From Chitinophaga sp. 180180018-3 (lineage in GTDB: Bacteria > Bacteroidota > Bacteroidia > Chitinophagales > Chitinophagaceae): a stretch of 64,000 bases of DNA. This document shows, piece by piece, positions 36,037 through 45,614 of this stretch. The position numbers were made by a program, and so were the translations under genes. The DNA lies in assembly GCF_037893185.1 (NCBI RefSeq), contig NZ_CP140772.1, positions 1,550,001-1,614,000 on the forward strand, in the 5' to 3' direction. Below the pieces are notes generated by a model, which was not told the origin of the DNA, made no database searches, and saw only the letters and a program-made list of their open reading frames with translations. Each line of letters opens with the position of its first letter. Position 1 is the first letter of the stretch.

Positions 36037-39000
36037 ATGAAAACGAAGACTGCCACGGCTACCCCTGCTGCTCCCCAACGGAGCAGCCGTCCCTTCTTCA
36101 GGAAGGGCGCTGATGGCATGTTTTCGCAAGAAACGACGCCTTTCTTTTCTCCCACCAGCGGTATTTTACAGACCAAACTGACGGTAGGTCAGCCGGGTGA
36201 TAAGTTTGAAAGAGAAGCAGATGCGATGGCCGACAAAGTAGTACATCGCCTGGCAATGCCTGAAACAACGCCAGCCACAGCAGGTAACCTCGACGTACAA
36301 ACGAAATGCAGCTCCTGCGAAAAAGAAGAAAAACAACTGCAGCAAAAAGAAAAGCCCGAAGAAGAACAGGTGCAGCGTAAGCCTATATTTGAAAGTGAAG
36401 CCAGCCCGGACGTACAGGCGAAATGTGCGACTTGCGAAGCCGAAGAAAAGCAGTTGCAAAAGAAAGAACTGCCTGAAGAAAAAGAACAGGCACAGCGCAA
36501 GCCCATCTTTGAAAGCGAGGCTAACCCCGATGTACAAACGAAATGTGCTGCCTGCGAAGAAGAAGAAAAAGTACAGCGTAAAGAGAATAATACAGACGCT
36601 GCAATAATGGAGCCTTTAGCGGCTCCCATAGCACCAGAAGCACCGGCAATAAGCCCCGTGCTGCAACCTGCTCCCGTACAAACCAAGCCCCGGTTGGGCA
36701 AAGAACAGGAAACGCAACAAGAGGAAACAGAGCAGGAATTGCCCGGGTTACATAAAAAGCCACTGGCGGATGTGCAATGTGACGCAGAAGCAGCGGCATC
36801 CCCCGCGGCCTCTCTGGAAACTACTTTGAATAGTAGCAAAGGCGGTGGACAGGGTTTGCCGACAACGTTACGATCACACATGGAGACGGCCTTCGGGGCA
36901 GATTTTGGCGCCGTGCGCCTGCATACCGACAGCAAGGCGCAGCATATGAGCCAGGATTTGCACGCACAGGCGTTTACCCATGGCAGTGATATCTATTTCA
37001 ACCGGAACAAGCTGGATACCGCTTCCGGCACCGGTCAGCACTTACTGGCCCACGAGCTTACTCACGTTGTACAACAAGGGAAATCCACTCCGCTGGTTCA
37101 GAAACAGGAAGCCGGTGTGCTCAGCGATGAGGATATTGAAAAGGATGGTGATACCGTATATCATGCATTACACGGCTGGACGACCTCCGGCGACAGTGCT
37201 AAGATATTGGACACCTTCAGGGGAAAGAACAGGATTGATACCAACAAGATAGTCGACAAGGTGGTGGATAAAGCCAGCATGTCTACTCCGGAAGTATATG
37301 CCTGGATGTTAGATGACATGACAACGGCCGATTGGAAAGCCCTGTTGAAACTGTTCATCAACGTAAGAGCTTATCTGATAGAAACAGCCATTGCCAGGCA
37401 GGTATATAAATTGGTAACGGGCCTTTATGTATCAGCCGACGATAGTCGTCAGGCTTATGAATATTTCAACGGTGATACACCGTTAACAGGTGATCTACTG
37501 GACAATGTACTGGTGCGGCTGGAAGCAGAAACAGACGAAGGCACAACTCTTACGGCTGTCAAACTGTTTCACCGGATGGAAAGCACCGATGCCTATCATT
37601 TGTCCGACTACTTCTTTAATTCCTTCAGCATCCTGGCCGTTAGATTTGCATCGGCCTGGGTGGCCTATAAAGTGGTAGATCTGCTGTCGGGCTTTACCAG
37701 CGGGGGCGACAGCACATCCATTGTGCAGAACATACAGCGGGTACCGGATGCCTGGCGCAGTTACGTACTGCTGGAACTGGAGAAGCAATGCCAGGATAAA
37801 TGGCAGCAGTCTGCCAGCTTCATGTTGATGGATAATATGGATGGTGATGACTACATTACCCTGCAACAAATGGCCCCGGACCAGCTGGAACCTTATTCAC
37901 CACGCAAAGGCTTCCTGGGATGGGATTGGAAGAAGATAGCCCGCCGGGTAATGATCGTAGAATACATTATTGAATATGCGCTTTGCGGTCTTGTAGGTGT
38001 GGTGTTGGGTGTCCTGAACATTATCAAGGATATCGTGGTAATGGTATGGGATATCATCAGGGCTGTTTATGATATCGTTGGCATGGTCATTTGCTGGATC
38101 AGCGGTGGCGAATTGGGATGCGAAAGCCGCGATCGTGTTTACGGCTTCTTCAAAAGCCTGGCGCAATTCTTTGGCGCACCAGGTGAGGCTGTAAGTCAGA
38201 TGTGGAGTGAGTTGATGCTGGAAGCATCTCTTATCGAAGGCCCTTTTAAAGAATGTAATCAGGCTATCTTCTGGGTCACTAAGATTACTAACGTAATTGT
38301 TAATATCGTGTTGGTGTTTGTGGCTGGTTATGGTGTGGCGAAAGCCGTAGTGGAAAGCATAGAAGCACTGGCTACACTGGTGAGGGCCGGAGAATTACTA
38401 AAAGCTTTAAGAGCATTACCCGGCCGGCTATACGAAGCTATTAAAGGTCTGCCTTCCGCGGCGGCTAAAAGTATTGCCAGCGGGGCTGGTAAGATCGTTG
38501 AATTGATAAAAGCCCCGGCGAAGATCATCGCTGAGGTAAGAGATACATTAACGGCTGTACGTTTGGCTGCAGAGGAAGAAGGATATTTCAATGTGTTGCG
38601 CAAGCAGGCCGGTAAAGTAGTAGAGAACGAGTCCGAGTACTGGAAAAAGCGTAAATCCTTCTGGAAGAGCCGCGCCCAAACCATAGACGCAGGCGTAACA
38701 GGCACAGAAGGAAAACTGGCTGCAGCGGTAGACACTGCCACCACCGATACGGCAACAGGTGAAAAGATAGTAGCGCAAACGGAAGGTGAAACCAATGCGG
38801 CACAGCATAATGCGGACGACCTGATGAATGATGTGAAAGGGAAAGATTCCGCAACGGCTAAAGAAGGACAAGGACCGGAGGCCGACAAAAAGGAACAGCA
38901 GTTGCAACAAACGGCTGCCAAAGAAGGCCCCATCACACAGGAAGAGGTACAGGCAGAAGCCGGGTGGGCCAGGGAAAACATGGGCCGTAAACGGCCTTCC

Positions 39001-39564
39001 AGCATGCAAGGGTATGTGGAAGAAATTGAACTGCCCAATGGCCATACCTGGCGTAAAACAAATGAAGGTGTATGGTGCCGGTTCTCCCCATTCCCGCCGT
39101 CCTTGTGTACCAGGGAGTTTGAATCAGCACCCGATCTCAAGCCCGGCCGCAAGTTATCTAAAACCGAAGTATCGCATGATATCGGCGCGCAACTTGGGCG
39201 CGAATACGCACAGGATGTACTGGGATTGGAAGACGCCCCCGAAGCAGTGAATCCATTCGAATTTCATGGTAAATTCGGGCAAGGGTTTGATGATATCATG
39301 CGCAGGCCTGGTACGGACGACCTCGTGATAGTGGAGTACAAAGGAGGTTCGGCCGAGCTCACCGGCGACCAGATGCAGGCTTCCTGGGTTCAGAGCCGCA
39401 TAGCGCGCATGCGTAGTCAGGGCGGCGATCTGGGCAAGTTCATGGCCGATATCCTGGAGAAAAAATTGAATGAAGGCAAACTATATGGGGTGGCTTTACA
39501 AACGCCGGTATCCGAAGCCGGCGTGCCGGGAGCTACCACTGTTATAAAAACCTGGAAATACTAA
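36037..39564 (+). CDS. eCIS cargo protein: DUF4157 domain with C-terminal PD-(D/E)xK-like nuclease
   Basis: The 1175-residue protein has (1) an N-terminal leader (about 1-60) with 'SSRPFFRKGADGMFSQET' and 'PFFSPTSGILQTKLTV'; (2) 'GQPGDKFEREADAMADKVVH'; (3) three repeated CxxC modules (C91/C94, C130/C133, C170/C173); (4) a DUF4157/eCIS core domain, about 270-355, with H339-E-L-T-H343; (5) hydrophobic segments near 642-692 and 743-780 that could enter membranes; (6) a C-terminal region of about 200 residues ending with D1085/D1086 in 'GFDDIMRRPG' and E1100-x-K1102 in 'VIVEYKGG'. This fits a restriction-endonuclease-like fold. The DUF4157 domain is known to mark eCIS-loaded toxins. A candidate immunity gene follows after 6 bp. 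Confidence 0.85.
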   Translation: MKTKTATATPAAPQRSSRPFFRKGADGMFSQETTPFFSPTSGILQTKLTVGQPGDKFEREADAMADKVVHRLAMPETTPATAGNLDVQTKCSSCEKEEKQLQQKEKPEEEQVQRKPIFESEASPDVQAKCATCEAEEKQLQKKELPEEKEQAQRKPIFESEANPDVQTKCAACEEEEKVQRKENNTDAAIMEPLAAPIAPEAPAISPVLQPAPVQTKPRLGKEQETQQEETEQELPGLHKKPLADVQCDAEAAASPAASLETTLNSSKGGGQGLPTTLRSHMETAFGADFGAVRLHTDSKAQHMSQDLHAQAFTHGSDIYFNRNKLDTASGTGQHLLAHELTHVVQQGKSTPLVQKQEAGVLSDEDIEKDGDTVYHALHGWTTSGDSAKILDTFRGKNRIDTNKIVDKVVDKASMSTPEVYAWMLDDMTTADWKALLKLFINVRAYLIETAIARQVYKLVTGLYVSADDSRQAYEYFNGDTPLTGDLLDNVLVRLEAETDEGTTLTAVKLFHRMESTDAYHLSDYFFNSFSILAVRFASAWVAYKVVDLLSGFTSGGDSTSIVQNIQRVPDAWRSYVLLELEKQCQDKWQQSASFMLMDNMDGDDYITLQQMAPDQLEPYSPRKGFLGWDWKKIARRVMIVEYIIEYALCGLVGVVLGVLNIIKDIVVMVWDIIRAVYDIVGMVICWISGGELGCESRDRVYGFFKSLAQFFGAPGEAVSQMWSELMLEASLIEGPFKECNQAIFWVTKITNVIVNIVLVFVAGYGVAKAVVESIEALATLVRAGELLKALRALPGRLYEAIKGLPSAAAKSIASGAGKIVELIKAPAKIIAEVRDTLTAVRLAAEEEGYFNVLRKQAGKVVENESEYWKKRKSFWKSRAQTIDAGVTGTEGKLAAAVDTATTDTATGEKIVAQTEGETNAAQHNADDLMNDVKGKDSATAKEGQGPEADKKEQQLQQTAAKEGPITQEEVQAEAGWARENMGRKRPSSMQGYVEEIELPNGHTWRKTNEGVWCRFSPFPPSLCTREFESAPDLKPGRKLSKTEVSHDIGAQLGREYAQDVLGLEDAPEAVNPFEFHGKFGQGFDDIMRRPGTDDLVIVEYKGGSAELTGDQMQASWVQSRIARMRSQGGDLGKFMADILEKKLNEGKLYGVALQTPVSEAGVPGATTVIKTWKY
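36292..36585 (+). repeat. Three coding repeats of 117-120 bp with CxxC motif
   Basis: Units begin at 36292, 36409 and 36529 with GACGTACAAACGAAATG-type sequence and each encodes a 'VQTKCxxCExEEK' motif followed by a charged linker and 'QRKPIFESEA'. The third unit is shorter. Confidence 0.8.
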
Positions 39565-39570
39565 GCACAG

Positions 39571-40434
39571 ATGCAGCATAATAGAAACATATTCAGGGAA
39601 TTGTTAGGAGATCCGTGGCTCTCTGGCCGGTTAACGGATGAAATGCAGGCGCTGCTCAAAGGGCAGGCATGGCTGCTGGAGCGCAAAGGAAATGTGAACG
39701 CACATGCATTCCTCCTGCAGGCCCTGCATTACAAGGAAACCGCATTATTAGACTACGCCCTGAATGGCGCCTCCCTGCATACCGGATTTTATTTTGCCGC
39801 AGCAGCCTTACATTACCTGCTGTTGCTGGAGCAGGCGGAAGTATTGGAGATGCCGATGGAATTTATAGGTGATGGCAGGCAGATGGCCTGGGATGTAGAT
39901 CCGGTCAAACATCCGGAGTTGTTTAAACAGGATCGCTCTATTTTTAATTCCCGGCAAAGCCTCGAAATGATGGCCTGTGCCTTGTTAGGTTCCAGACCGC
40001 AGGAAGCCGGGCAAATAGCGGCAATGGGAGAAGAATCGCAGGAAGAAATATACCTGCTCCAGCCGTCTTCTATCAGCACCATGGCCGAGCATCATCTATT
40101 TTACGCAGTAAAAGCATTTTACCGGTCAGGTAATGTGGCAGTCCGTCAACATTTGGATAGCATACAGCAGAATGATACAATAACTTCCATGGCCGCGCAA
40201 GCATTGTATGCGTTGTTGGAAAAAGACCGCATACATTTCCTGTCGGCCCTGGAAGGACAATTGCAGTTGCAGGAACAATTATTTACAGAAGAGCAGCGAG
40301 ATATCCCGTATTTCATATGTTCTGCTGCCGTAATTACTGCTGCATTAGCCCTGCAGGAGGGATTGGTTACGAAAGATAGCCTGCCCCAGCATAACAACTT
40401 TTTTCCCTTGCAGCTTTTAGCAGCTGCAGGTTGA
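39571..40434 (+). CDS. Helical protein, candidate immunity or accessory protein
   Basis: The 287-residue protein is almost wholly helical, cytoplasmic, and starts 6 bp after the nuclease-type cargo gene. The C-terminal part 'MAAQALYALLEKDRIHFLSA' then 'YFICSAAVITAALALQEGLV' recalls helical immunity families such as Imm49; the likeness is from memory and weak. If right, the neighbour's nuclease would threaten the producer and the system may act on bacteria. It could instead be a chaperone or loading adaptor for the cargo. No enzymatic motif is visible. Confidence 0.5.
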   Translation: MQHNRNIFRELLGDPWLSGRLTDEMQALLKGQAWLLERKGNVNAHAFLLQALHYKETALLDYALNGASLHTGFYFAAAALHYLLLLEQAEVLEMPMEFIGDGRQMAWDVDPVKHPELFKQDRSIFNSRQSLEMMACALLGSRPQEAGQIAAMGEESQEEIYLLQPSSISTMAEHHLFYAVKAFYRSGNVAVRQHLDSIQQNDTITSMAAQALYALLEKDRIHFLSALEGQLQLQEQLFTEEQRDIPYFICSAAVITAALALQEGLVTKDSLPQHNNFFPLQLLAAAG

Positions 40435-40450
40435 AGGATATTTGGATGAA

Positions 40451-41794
40451 ATGAGAAAGAAGAGCCCCAATACAAGTCCCCATCAGGCGGAACCCCAACC
40501 GTCTTTCTTCAGTAAACCTGGAGGGGATAATGCTTTTTTCAGCGGGCCGGCTCCTATACAGTTGCAGCCCAAAGACAAGAAGGATGCGGAAGCCCCGGTA
40601 GTAGATGCATGTAAAAATAACAACTCAGCAGAGGCCAGTTGGGCCACTACACACCCGGGAGGTGTATTTGGTGTAGAAGACAATTTAAAGGGACCCAAAG
40701 CCAGTGATGAGCTCATCTTCTGGAATTATTGTGTGGGAGAATCTGCCATGCGCACTGCCCACCGCCAACGGCTAAACGAAACTGCGGATCGCTGGGTTAA
40801 GTTGTTGCAGCAGGATACATCTCTCAAAGTGAAATTACAGGGTGCTGCCAGTACTTCCGGTAATGCAGACGCCAATAAGGCCCTGGCACTGGAACGCGCG
40901 CAGGTGATCCGCGATTTCCTGATTAGTAAAAAGATACCTGCCGGCCGTATTGAGATAGATGATGTGAGCACACCCCGCAGCCTGGCGCCGGAAACTTCGC
41001 CGGATAACATGGCCCGTAACCGCCGCGTGGAATTGTACCTGTTTCGGCCTACTCCGGTGGTGAATAAACTACCACCCTGGGTAGATGTGGATATACAGCA
41101 CTTGCAGATCAGTCAGCCGGCTAAGGCCGGCGACCTGGAGTTTGATCCCGCTGCAAATAGCTTCGTGCGTACGCATTTTGGAATGGCTGCTTCGGCAGAT
41201 ATAACGCTTACTTCCCTGGGCGGCACTGGCGTTGGGTTTTCGCAGGTACTGTATGAAGATACCCTGATGGCACAGTATCGTGACCCCAAAACAGGGCAGC
41301 AATTGGTATTAGACTACGGCAATTGCAACCTGCTGCCATGCAAGGACCTGAACGATGCCACCAGTCAATTTTCTGTGGATAGTACCAGCTTATTCCTGGC
41401 TGCGCCGGGATCTGTTACCGGCGCTATCAGTATGAGCGACAGGCCGGGCGCAGTTTTTCCCTTAAAATATCCGGATGCAAAGGGCGCCTTTGAATTGAAT
41501 CATTATTTCTGGCTGATGCGTTTTGTGGTGATATTGGGCGCAAGAGAAATGGGGGCTTTTATCCCACTGCGTCATGCCTTTTGGAATGTTGTAGCACAGG
41601 AAGATGTAGATGTCAGTCATAGAACCACCAACGGATTGTCGCCGATCTCCATTATAGGAGCCTGGCAGAACGGCATGGCGCCGGGGTTTGATCTGGAAGC
41701 GATTTATGCAGGTCCGACCTGCCGCTATGTGCGAAGGTCGGAACAAAGTGATAATAAAGTGAACGTTTGCCGGCCCATGGTAACGTTTGGCTGA
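40451..41794 (+). CDS. OmpA-domain protein with eCIS cargo-type leader
   Basis: The preferred start is ATG at 40451 (MRKKSPNTSPHQAEPQ); a TTG at 40442 in frame is possible but weaker, since a GAAGGA lies near. The product has 447 residues. The N-terminus has 'PSFFSKPGGDNAFFSGPAPI' then 'QLQPKDKKD', the same style as the leaders of the DUF4157 proteins but without that domain. Residues of about 80-200 form an OmpA-like peptidoglycan-binding domain ('GNADANKALALERAQVIRDF', 'NMARNRRVELYLF'). The last 240 residues are beta-rich and unknown, with two Cys-containing turns. It likely rides in the particle or attaches it to the wall. Confidence 0.65.
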   Translation: MRKKSPNTSPHQAEPQPSFFSKPGGDNAFFSGPAPIQLQPKDKKDAEAPVVDACKNNNSAEASWATTHPGGVFGVEDNLKGPKASDELIFWNYCVGESAMRTAHRQRLNETADRWVKLLQQDTSLKVKLQGAASTSGNADANKALALERAQVIRDFLISKKIPAGRIEIDDVSTPRSLAPETSPDNMARNRRVELYLFRPTPVVNKLPPWVDVDIQHLQISQPAKAGDLEFDPAANSFVRTHFGMAASADITLTSLGGTGVGFSQVLYEDTLMAQYRDPKTGQQLVLDYGNCNLLPCKDLNDATSQFSVDSTSLFLAAPGSVTGAISMSDRPGAVFPLKYPDAKGAFELNHYFWLMRFVVILGAREMGAFIPLRHAFWNVVAQEDVDVSHRTTNGLSPISIIGAWQNGMAPGFDLEAIYAGPTCRYVRRSEQSDNKVNVCRPMVTFG

Positions 41795-41806
41795 AAATAA
41801 AATTTT

Positions 41807-44692
41807 ATGGCAAGGATGTTTCCACGCATAATGAGCCGTCAACAGCCTTTTTCTTCCGAAAAGAAAGAGCAGCCTTTCTTTGGCCCGGGCGCTGCGCAGG
41901 AAACCCAACCGGCTTTCTTCCAGCCGGCCCTGCAACGCAGTGAAGCGCCGGTGAAAAAGGAAGAAGAGCGTCTGCAACGCCAGGAAACCGCCAATAGCGC
42001 ACCGGAGCCAGGCCCCGCGCTCGAGGGCAGGTTGTCGAAGGGAGGAGGAGAACCGTTGCCCTTCCGGCAGCAGGAGTATATGGGGCAGGCCATGGGCGCA
42101 GACTTTAGCCCGGTGCGGATACATCGCAATGCAGAAGCAGCCGATATGAGCCGCCAGTTACAGGCAAAAGCTTTCACGCATGGCAACGATGTATATTTCA
42201 GTGAAGGCGCTTACAATACAGGTACACGCGAAGGCCAGCACCTGCTGGCCCACGAGCTTACGCATGTGGTGCAACAAACCGGGGCAGGGCATATCGCCCG
42301 CGTGCCGGCTGCACCTACGCCCCTGGCCCGTGGTAACCGGTTGGCTGTATTGGGAGATGGAACGGTCGCTAACCCTGGTATGACCCTCGAGGAATTTGAC
42401 AGGTATATGCGGCAGCAGGCCGATTGGTTTGCTGCGCCTACCTTAACTGCGGCCGACCGCACGGCGCTCTGGCAACTGGTTGATCACCTGAATGAAGGCC
42501 CGCATATACTTGCCGGTCTTGGAGACCTGCGGCTGACAGATCTTATCGCTGTAGCAGCGCCAGATTGGCCCAAGCTTTCGACTTTCGGACATGGATGCCA
42601 CCAGGATGATACGGTCATTATCCTCGCTCGTACTACTTATACCCTGCCACAGCGGATTAACATGGGAAGTGTGATGCAAACCCTCGAAAGTATTATTGGT
42701 GGCGTGGTGATCAAAGAAACAGTAGCGGAAGCTCAATTGGTAGACTTATCGCTGAATATCCCACTATTGACCAGAATAGCGCCGTACTGGGCGGTTTTTC
42801 ACCCACATTTGGAACAGGCGTATACAGCGGCTGCCGGCGCAAGGGATATCGAATTCCAGCATATCATGGACCTGATGACTGATCCGGCAGGTATCGGGCC
42901 ATTCATACTTTTGTGGGGCAATGTGCGTAACCTGCACCGTTTTAGCAGGGCATTGCTGTTAAAACTGGTGCATAATTTTAGCGACTTCAGCAGAAGCCAT
43001 CCGGTACAGTTGATATTGCATACCGGGCATGATGCTGGCGCTTTCCAGCCTAGTGCGCATTTGTTTGAAGATCTGGTCGTGAATTCTCCTAACCTGGTAC
43101 TCATGCTCGAAGGTGCCAATAGTCTGGCAGATCTCACGGCACGCGTGCCAGCCATTGCCAATGCTTATGGCCAGCCGGATGGTACCGGGCATAATCGATT
43201 GTCACAGGTGATGATAGCCGGCCATGGTTCTGCCAGGAGCGTGCAAATGGCCGGTACTGGCGCTCCCATACCCGGCCAGGGACATATCAGCTATCCCAGC
43301 GAAAGCCTGAACATTGACAGTAATTTGGCTGCTACCCAGGCTTTGTTAGATGTATTGCTACGGAATATGGACCCGGCCAGAGCCCGCATTATTTACGCTG
43401 GTTGCCTGGTAGGGGCCAACGCAGTACCAGCAGGAACCCCGGCGGCAAATATCGCTCCCTATATAGCTTCACACCCCAGCCTGGGAACATTCACACAGCA
43501 GCGGGGAGCTGCATTGGGTGTACCAGTGCAGGTAGAAGCGGCCAGAGCTTCTGTGGGGCTCTCTGCGGCATCGTCTTTCAGAGATCCCGCCAATAATCTG
43601 CATATCAATTATAGTTTCGATCCGGATGCGTTTGGCGGAGCGGCGGCCTATATTGCTACTGGTCATGAACCGGAGGGAATGATGCGGGCGGCAGTAGAAG
43701 ATGCTGCCGTAAATCCTGTCGTTGCAGCTAATCATCTGAGGGCGCGACTTGGGTTCGGAGTAGTCTCCGATCCCTGGTGGGATCAATGTACGATCGCAAT
43801 GATCAATACTGCATTGATAGGCGTACCTGTTGGCGGCCCGGTGAATATTGAACGGTTGAACCAGCTGGCAGATATGGCAGAAATACCTTTTCTGGGTGGT
43901 TTTGGAACGGATTATCACATTTCAGTAGCCCATTACGTGGTCAAGGTCAACAATGAGCCCCCCGCTGCGGATCTGTATGGACAGATAAGCGCGACATCGC
44001 TGATGGTAGCGCCACCCAACGTACCAAAGCAGATTGGGCGTTTCATGATGGAGCAGGGATGGCTGAACCTGGGAGGCCTGAGGGCCGCGCCATTGATAGC
44101 TTTTCTGACCGCCACTCCCACACTAACGGTACCGCATATACGTGTACACCTCGATCCTGTGAATATTGCAGCCGCGTCGCCGCTGCTATTTCCGGCAGGT
44201 GCACCACTCGATGCAGGCAGGATCCGTTTGGCCCTTGCCTGGTTAATGAGGGACCCCGCCAATCTCGATGTGAAACATTATCTCGATGCGCAGGTGACCA
44301 ATACGCCGGCAGGGCCCGCACTTTCTGCGCCCGTGGCGGCAGAGCTGACTACTTCCGGAATCACCCTGAACGAGGTGTTGAATGCCCTCGGACGCCTGGT
44401 ACCTACAAGGCCGGTAAGGGAAGGCGGGGTAACGGTAAACCGGCCATTGGCCAATGCGGAAATACCAGGCAGGAGAAGGAATACGGTACGCATAGAACCG
44501 CAGGCTTATCGTGCTACAGTGGTGCCAGGCCGTAACTGGCCGGTATACCGTGGTCCAGGGCCTGCCCATATGAATATTGGCGTAGTGCATCCCGGAGATG
44601 TACTGCAGGTGGCCGGCTTTACCGGCAATTGGGCAGCAATAGACTTTAACGGAAGATTGGGTTTTGTGCATCATACTCACATTACCCCCTGA
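41807..44692 (+). CDS. eCIS cargo protein: DUF4157 domain, possible caspase-like region, SH3-like end
   Basis: The 961-residue protein has a leader with 'QPFFGPGAAQETQPAFFQ' and 'PALQRSEAP', then a DUF4157 domain (about 80-160) with H149-E-L-T-H153. The middle, about 400-600, contains 'QVMIAGHGSARSVQMAG' with His473 and 'ARIIYAGCLVGANAVP' with Cys533. A His in xHG and a Cys in xGC, 60 residues apart after hydrophobic strands, is the arrangement of caspase-fold peptidases, but similarity is weak. The last 55 residues ('NWPVYRGPGPAHMNIGVVHP') look like a bacterial SH3 domain, which often binds cell-wall peptides. A toxin or effector role is inferred from the DUF4157 domain. Confidence 0.75.
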   Translation: MARMFPRIMSRQQPFSSEKKEQPFFGPGAAQETQPAFFQPALQRSEAPVKKEEERLQRQETANSAPEPGPALEGRLSKGGGEPLPFRQQEYMGQAMGADFSPVRIHRNAEAADMSRQLQAKAFTHGNDVYFSEGAYNTGTREGQHLLAHELTHVVQQTGAGHIARVPAAPTPLARGNRLAVLGDGTVANPGMTLEEFDRYMRQQADWFAAPTLTAADRTALWQLVDHLNEGPHILAGLGDLRLTDLIAVAAPDWPKLSTFGHGCHQDDTVIILARTTYTLPQRINMGSVMQTLESIIGGVVIKETVAEAQLVDLSLNIPLLTRIAPYWAVFHPHLEQAYTAAAGARDIEFQHIMDLMTDPAGIGPFILLWGNVRNLHRFSRALLLKLVHNFSDFSRSHPVQLILHTGHDAGAFQPSAHLFEDLVVNSPNLVLMLEGANSLADLTARVPAIANAYGQPDGTGHNRLSQVMIAGHGSARSVQMAGTGAPIPGQGHISYPSESLNIDSNLAATQALLDVLLRNMDPARARIIYAGCLVGANAVPAGTPAANIAPYIASHPSLGTFTQQRGAALGVPVQVEAARASVGLSAASSFRDPANNLHINYSFDPDAFGGAAAYIATGHEPEGMMRAAVEDAAVNPVVAANHLRARLGFGVVSDPWWDQCTIAMINTALIGVPVGGPVNIERLNQLADMAEIPFLGGFGTDYHISVAHYVVKVNNEPPAADLYGQISATSLMVAPPNVPKQIGRFMMEQGWLNLGGLRAAPLIAFLTATPTLTVPHIRVHLDPVNIAAASPLLFPAGAPLDAGRIRLALAWLMRDPANLDVKHYLDAQVTNTPAGPALSAPVAAELTTSGITLNEVLNALGRLVPTRPVREGGVTVNRPLANAEIPGRRRNTVRIEPQAYRATVVPGRNWPVYRGPGPAHMNIGVVHPGDVLQVAGFTGNWAAIDFNGRLGFVHHTHITP

Positions 44693-44725
44693 CGGAATTA
44701 TATTTTATAGGAAAAAAGTAACTGG

Positions 44726-45598
44726 ATGATGGAGGAATGGAAAATATTGAAAGATGGCTCAGGCAACCGGTTGGCAATAAACGACACTTACGCAGTGGCC
44801 GCAGAACCACTGTGCATCACCGTTTGGAAGGATGGCGAACTATATTTCCGCCAGCAGGTAACCTTTCCGCAACCAGGCTTTCCCCGCTTGTCGGGCAACA
44901 AAATATACTGGGGGCCCGGTATGCTGGATCTCGAAAAGCGTGTATACGTTCCCGTTGTTAAAGCACTGGCCGTACTGAAAACAGAAATGGTGCAGTTAGG
45001 CACGCCTTCCGACACCTATCGCCCGGTAGAATACGCCTGGGCGCCCGACGGGAGCGCAATGGCGGTTTCCCTGCAGTGGAGCGGCAAACCAGGACCTCCA
45101 CCTGCAAAAGTATTGCTGCTGGGCGCAGGCGGCGAACTGGAAGCCAGGCTTTGGGAAGACAGCGACGTGCCTGTTACGGCTCTTTGTGTGAGCGAAAAAT
45201 GGGTGATTGCCGGCACGAGGCAACTACGCATTTTTGAGAAACATCACCCTGCGCCTAAAATGCTGGCCGCCGCCGTGCCCGCCGTAAGAATAGAAGTAAC
45301 CAAAGATGAACGCCGTATGATGCGCCTGCAATACGATCATATTGCACTGTGGGACCTGAGCGAGCCAACGCTCCTGCATCGTTGGGATGGCAACTGGCTC
45401 GATGCCGCCATCACCCCCGACGGAGATAGGATAGTAGCAGCAGATAGTAATGGAAAGCTCTTCAGCATCAACACCACATCGCCTTTCCATATAACGCCAC
45501 GCAGTGCGCCCGGCCCCGTTTTTTCCCTGGCCCTGAGCGAACGTTATCTCCTGGCTTTTTTTATGGACGGTGCGGTACTAAGGCTAACAACACTTTAA
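44726..45598 (+). CDS. Beta-propeller-like protein
   Basis: The 290-residue protein has a series of strand groups typical of a WD/quinoprotein-type propeller: 'EYAWAPDGSAMAVSLQWSG', 'YDHIALWDLSEPTLLHRWD' and 'WLDAAITPDGDRIVAADSNG' are blade-like. No signal peptide is present. ATG at 44726 or 44729 both work. It follows the second DUF4157 cargo by 33 bp. Propellers bind partners; a loading adaptor, regulator or inhibitor of a cargo are all possible. No catalytic motif is seen. Confidence 0.6.
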   Translation: MMEEWKILKDGSGNRLAINDTYAVAAEPLCITVWKDGELYFRQQVTFPQPGFPRLSGNKIYWGPGMLDLEKRVYVPVVKALAVLKTEMVQLGTPSDTYRPVEYAWAPDGSAMAVSLQWSGKPGPPPAKVLLLGAGGELEARLWEDSDVPVTALCVSEKWVIAGTRQLRIFEKHHPAPKMLAAAVPAVRIEVTKDERRMMRLQYDHIALWDLSEPTLLHRWDGNWLDAAITPDGDRIVAADSNGKLFSINTTSPFHITPRSAPGPVFSLALSERYLLAFFMDGAVLRLTTL

Positions 45599-45614
45599 AA
45601 AATAAAAATCATAT

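Noticed and set aside
38328..39152. 274-codon minus-strand frame in the 36037 cargo gene
   Set aside because: Low-complexity Ser/Ala-rich mirror translation of the real gene.
40442..40450. TTG start for the OmpA-domain protein
   Set aside because: ATG at 40451 gives a leader like those of the other cargos and is the stronger codon; the TTG remains possible.
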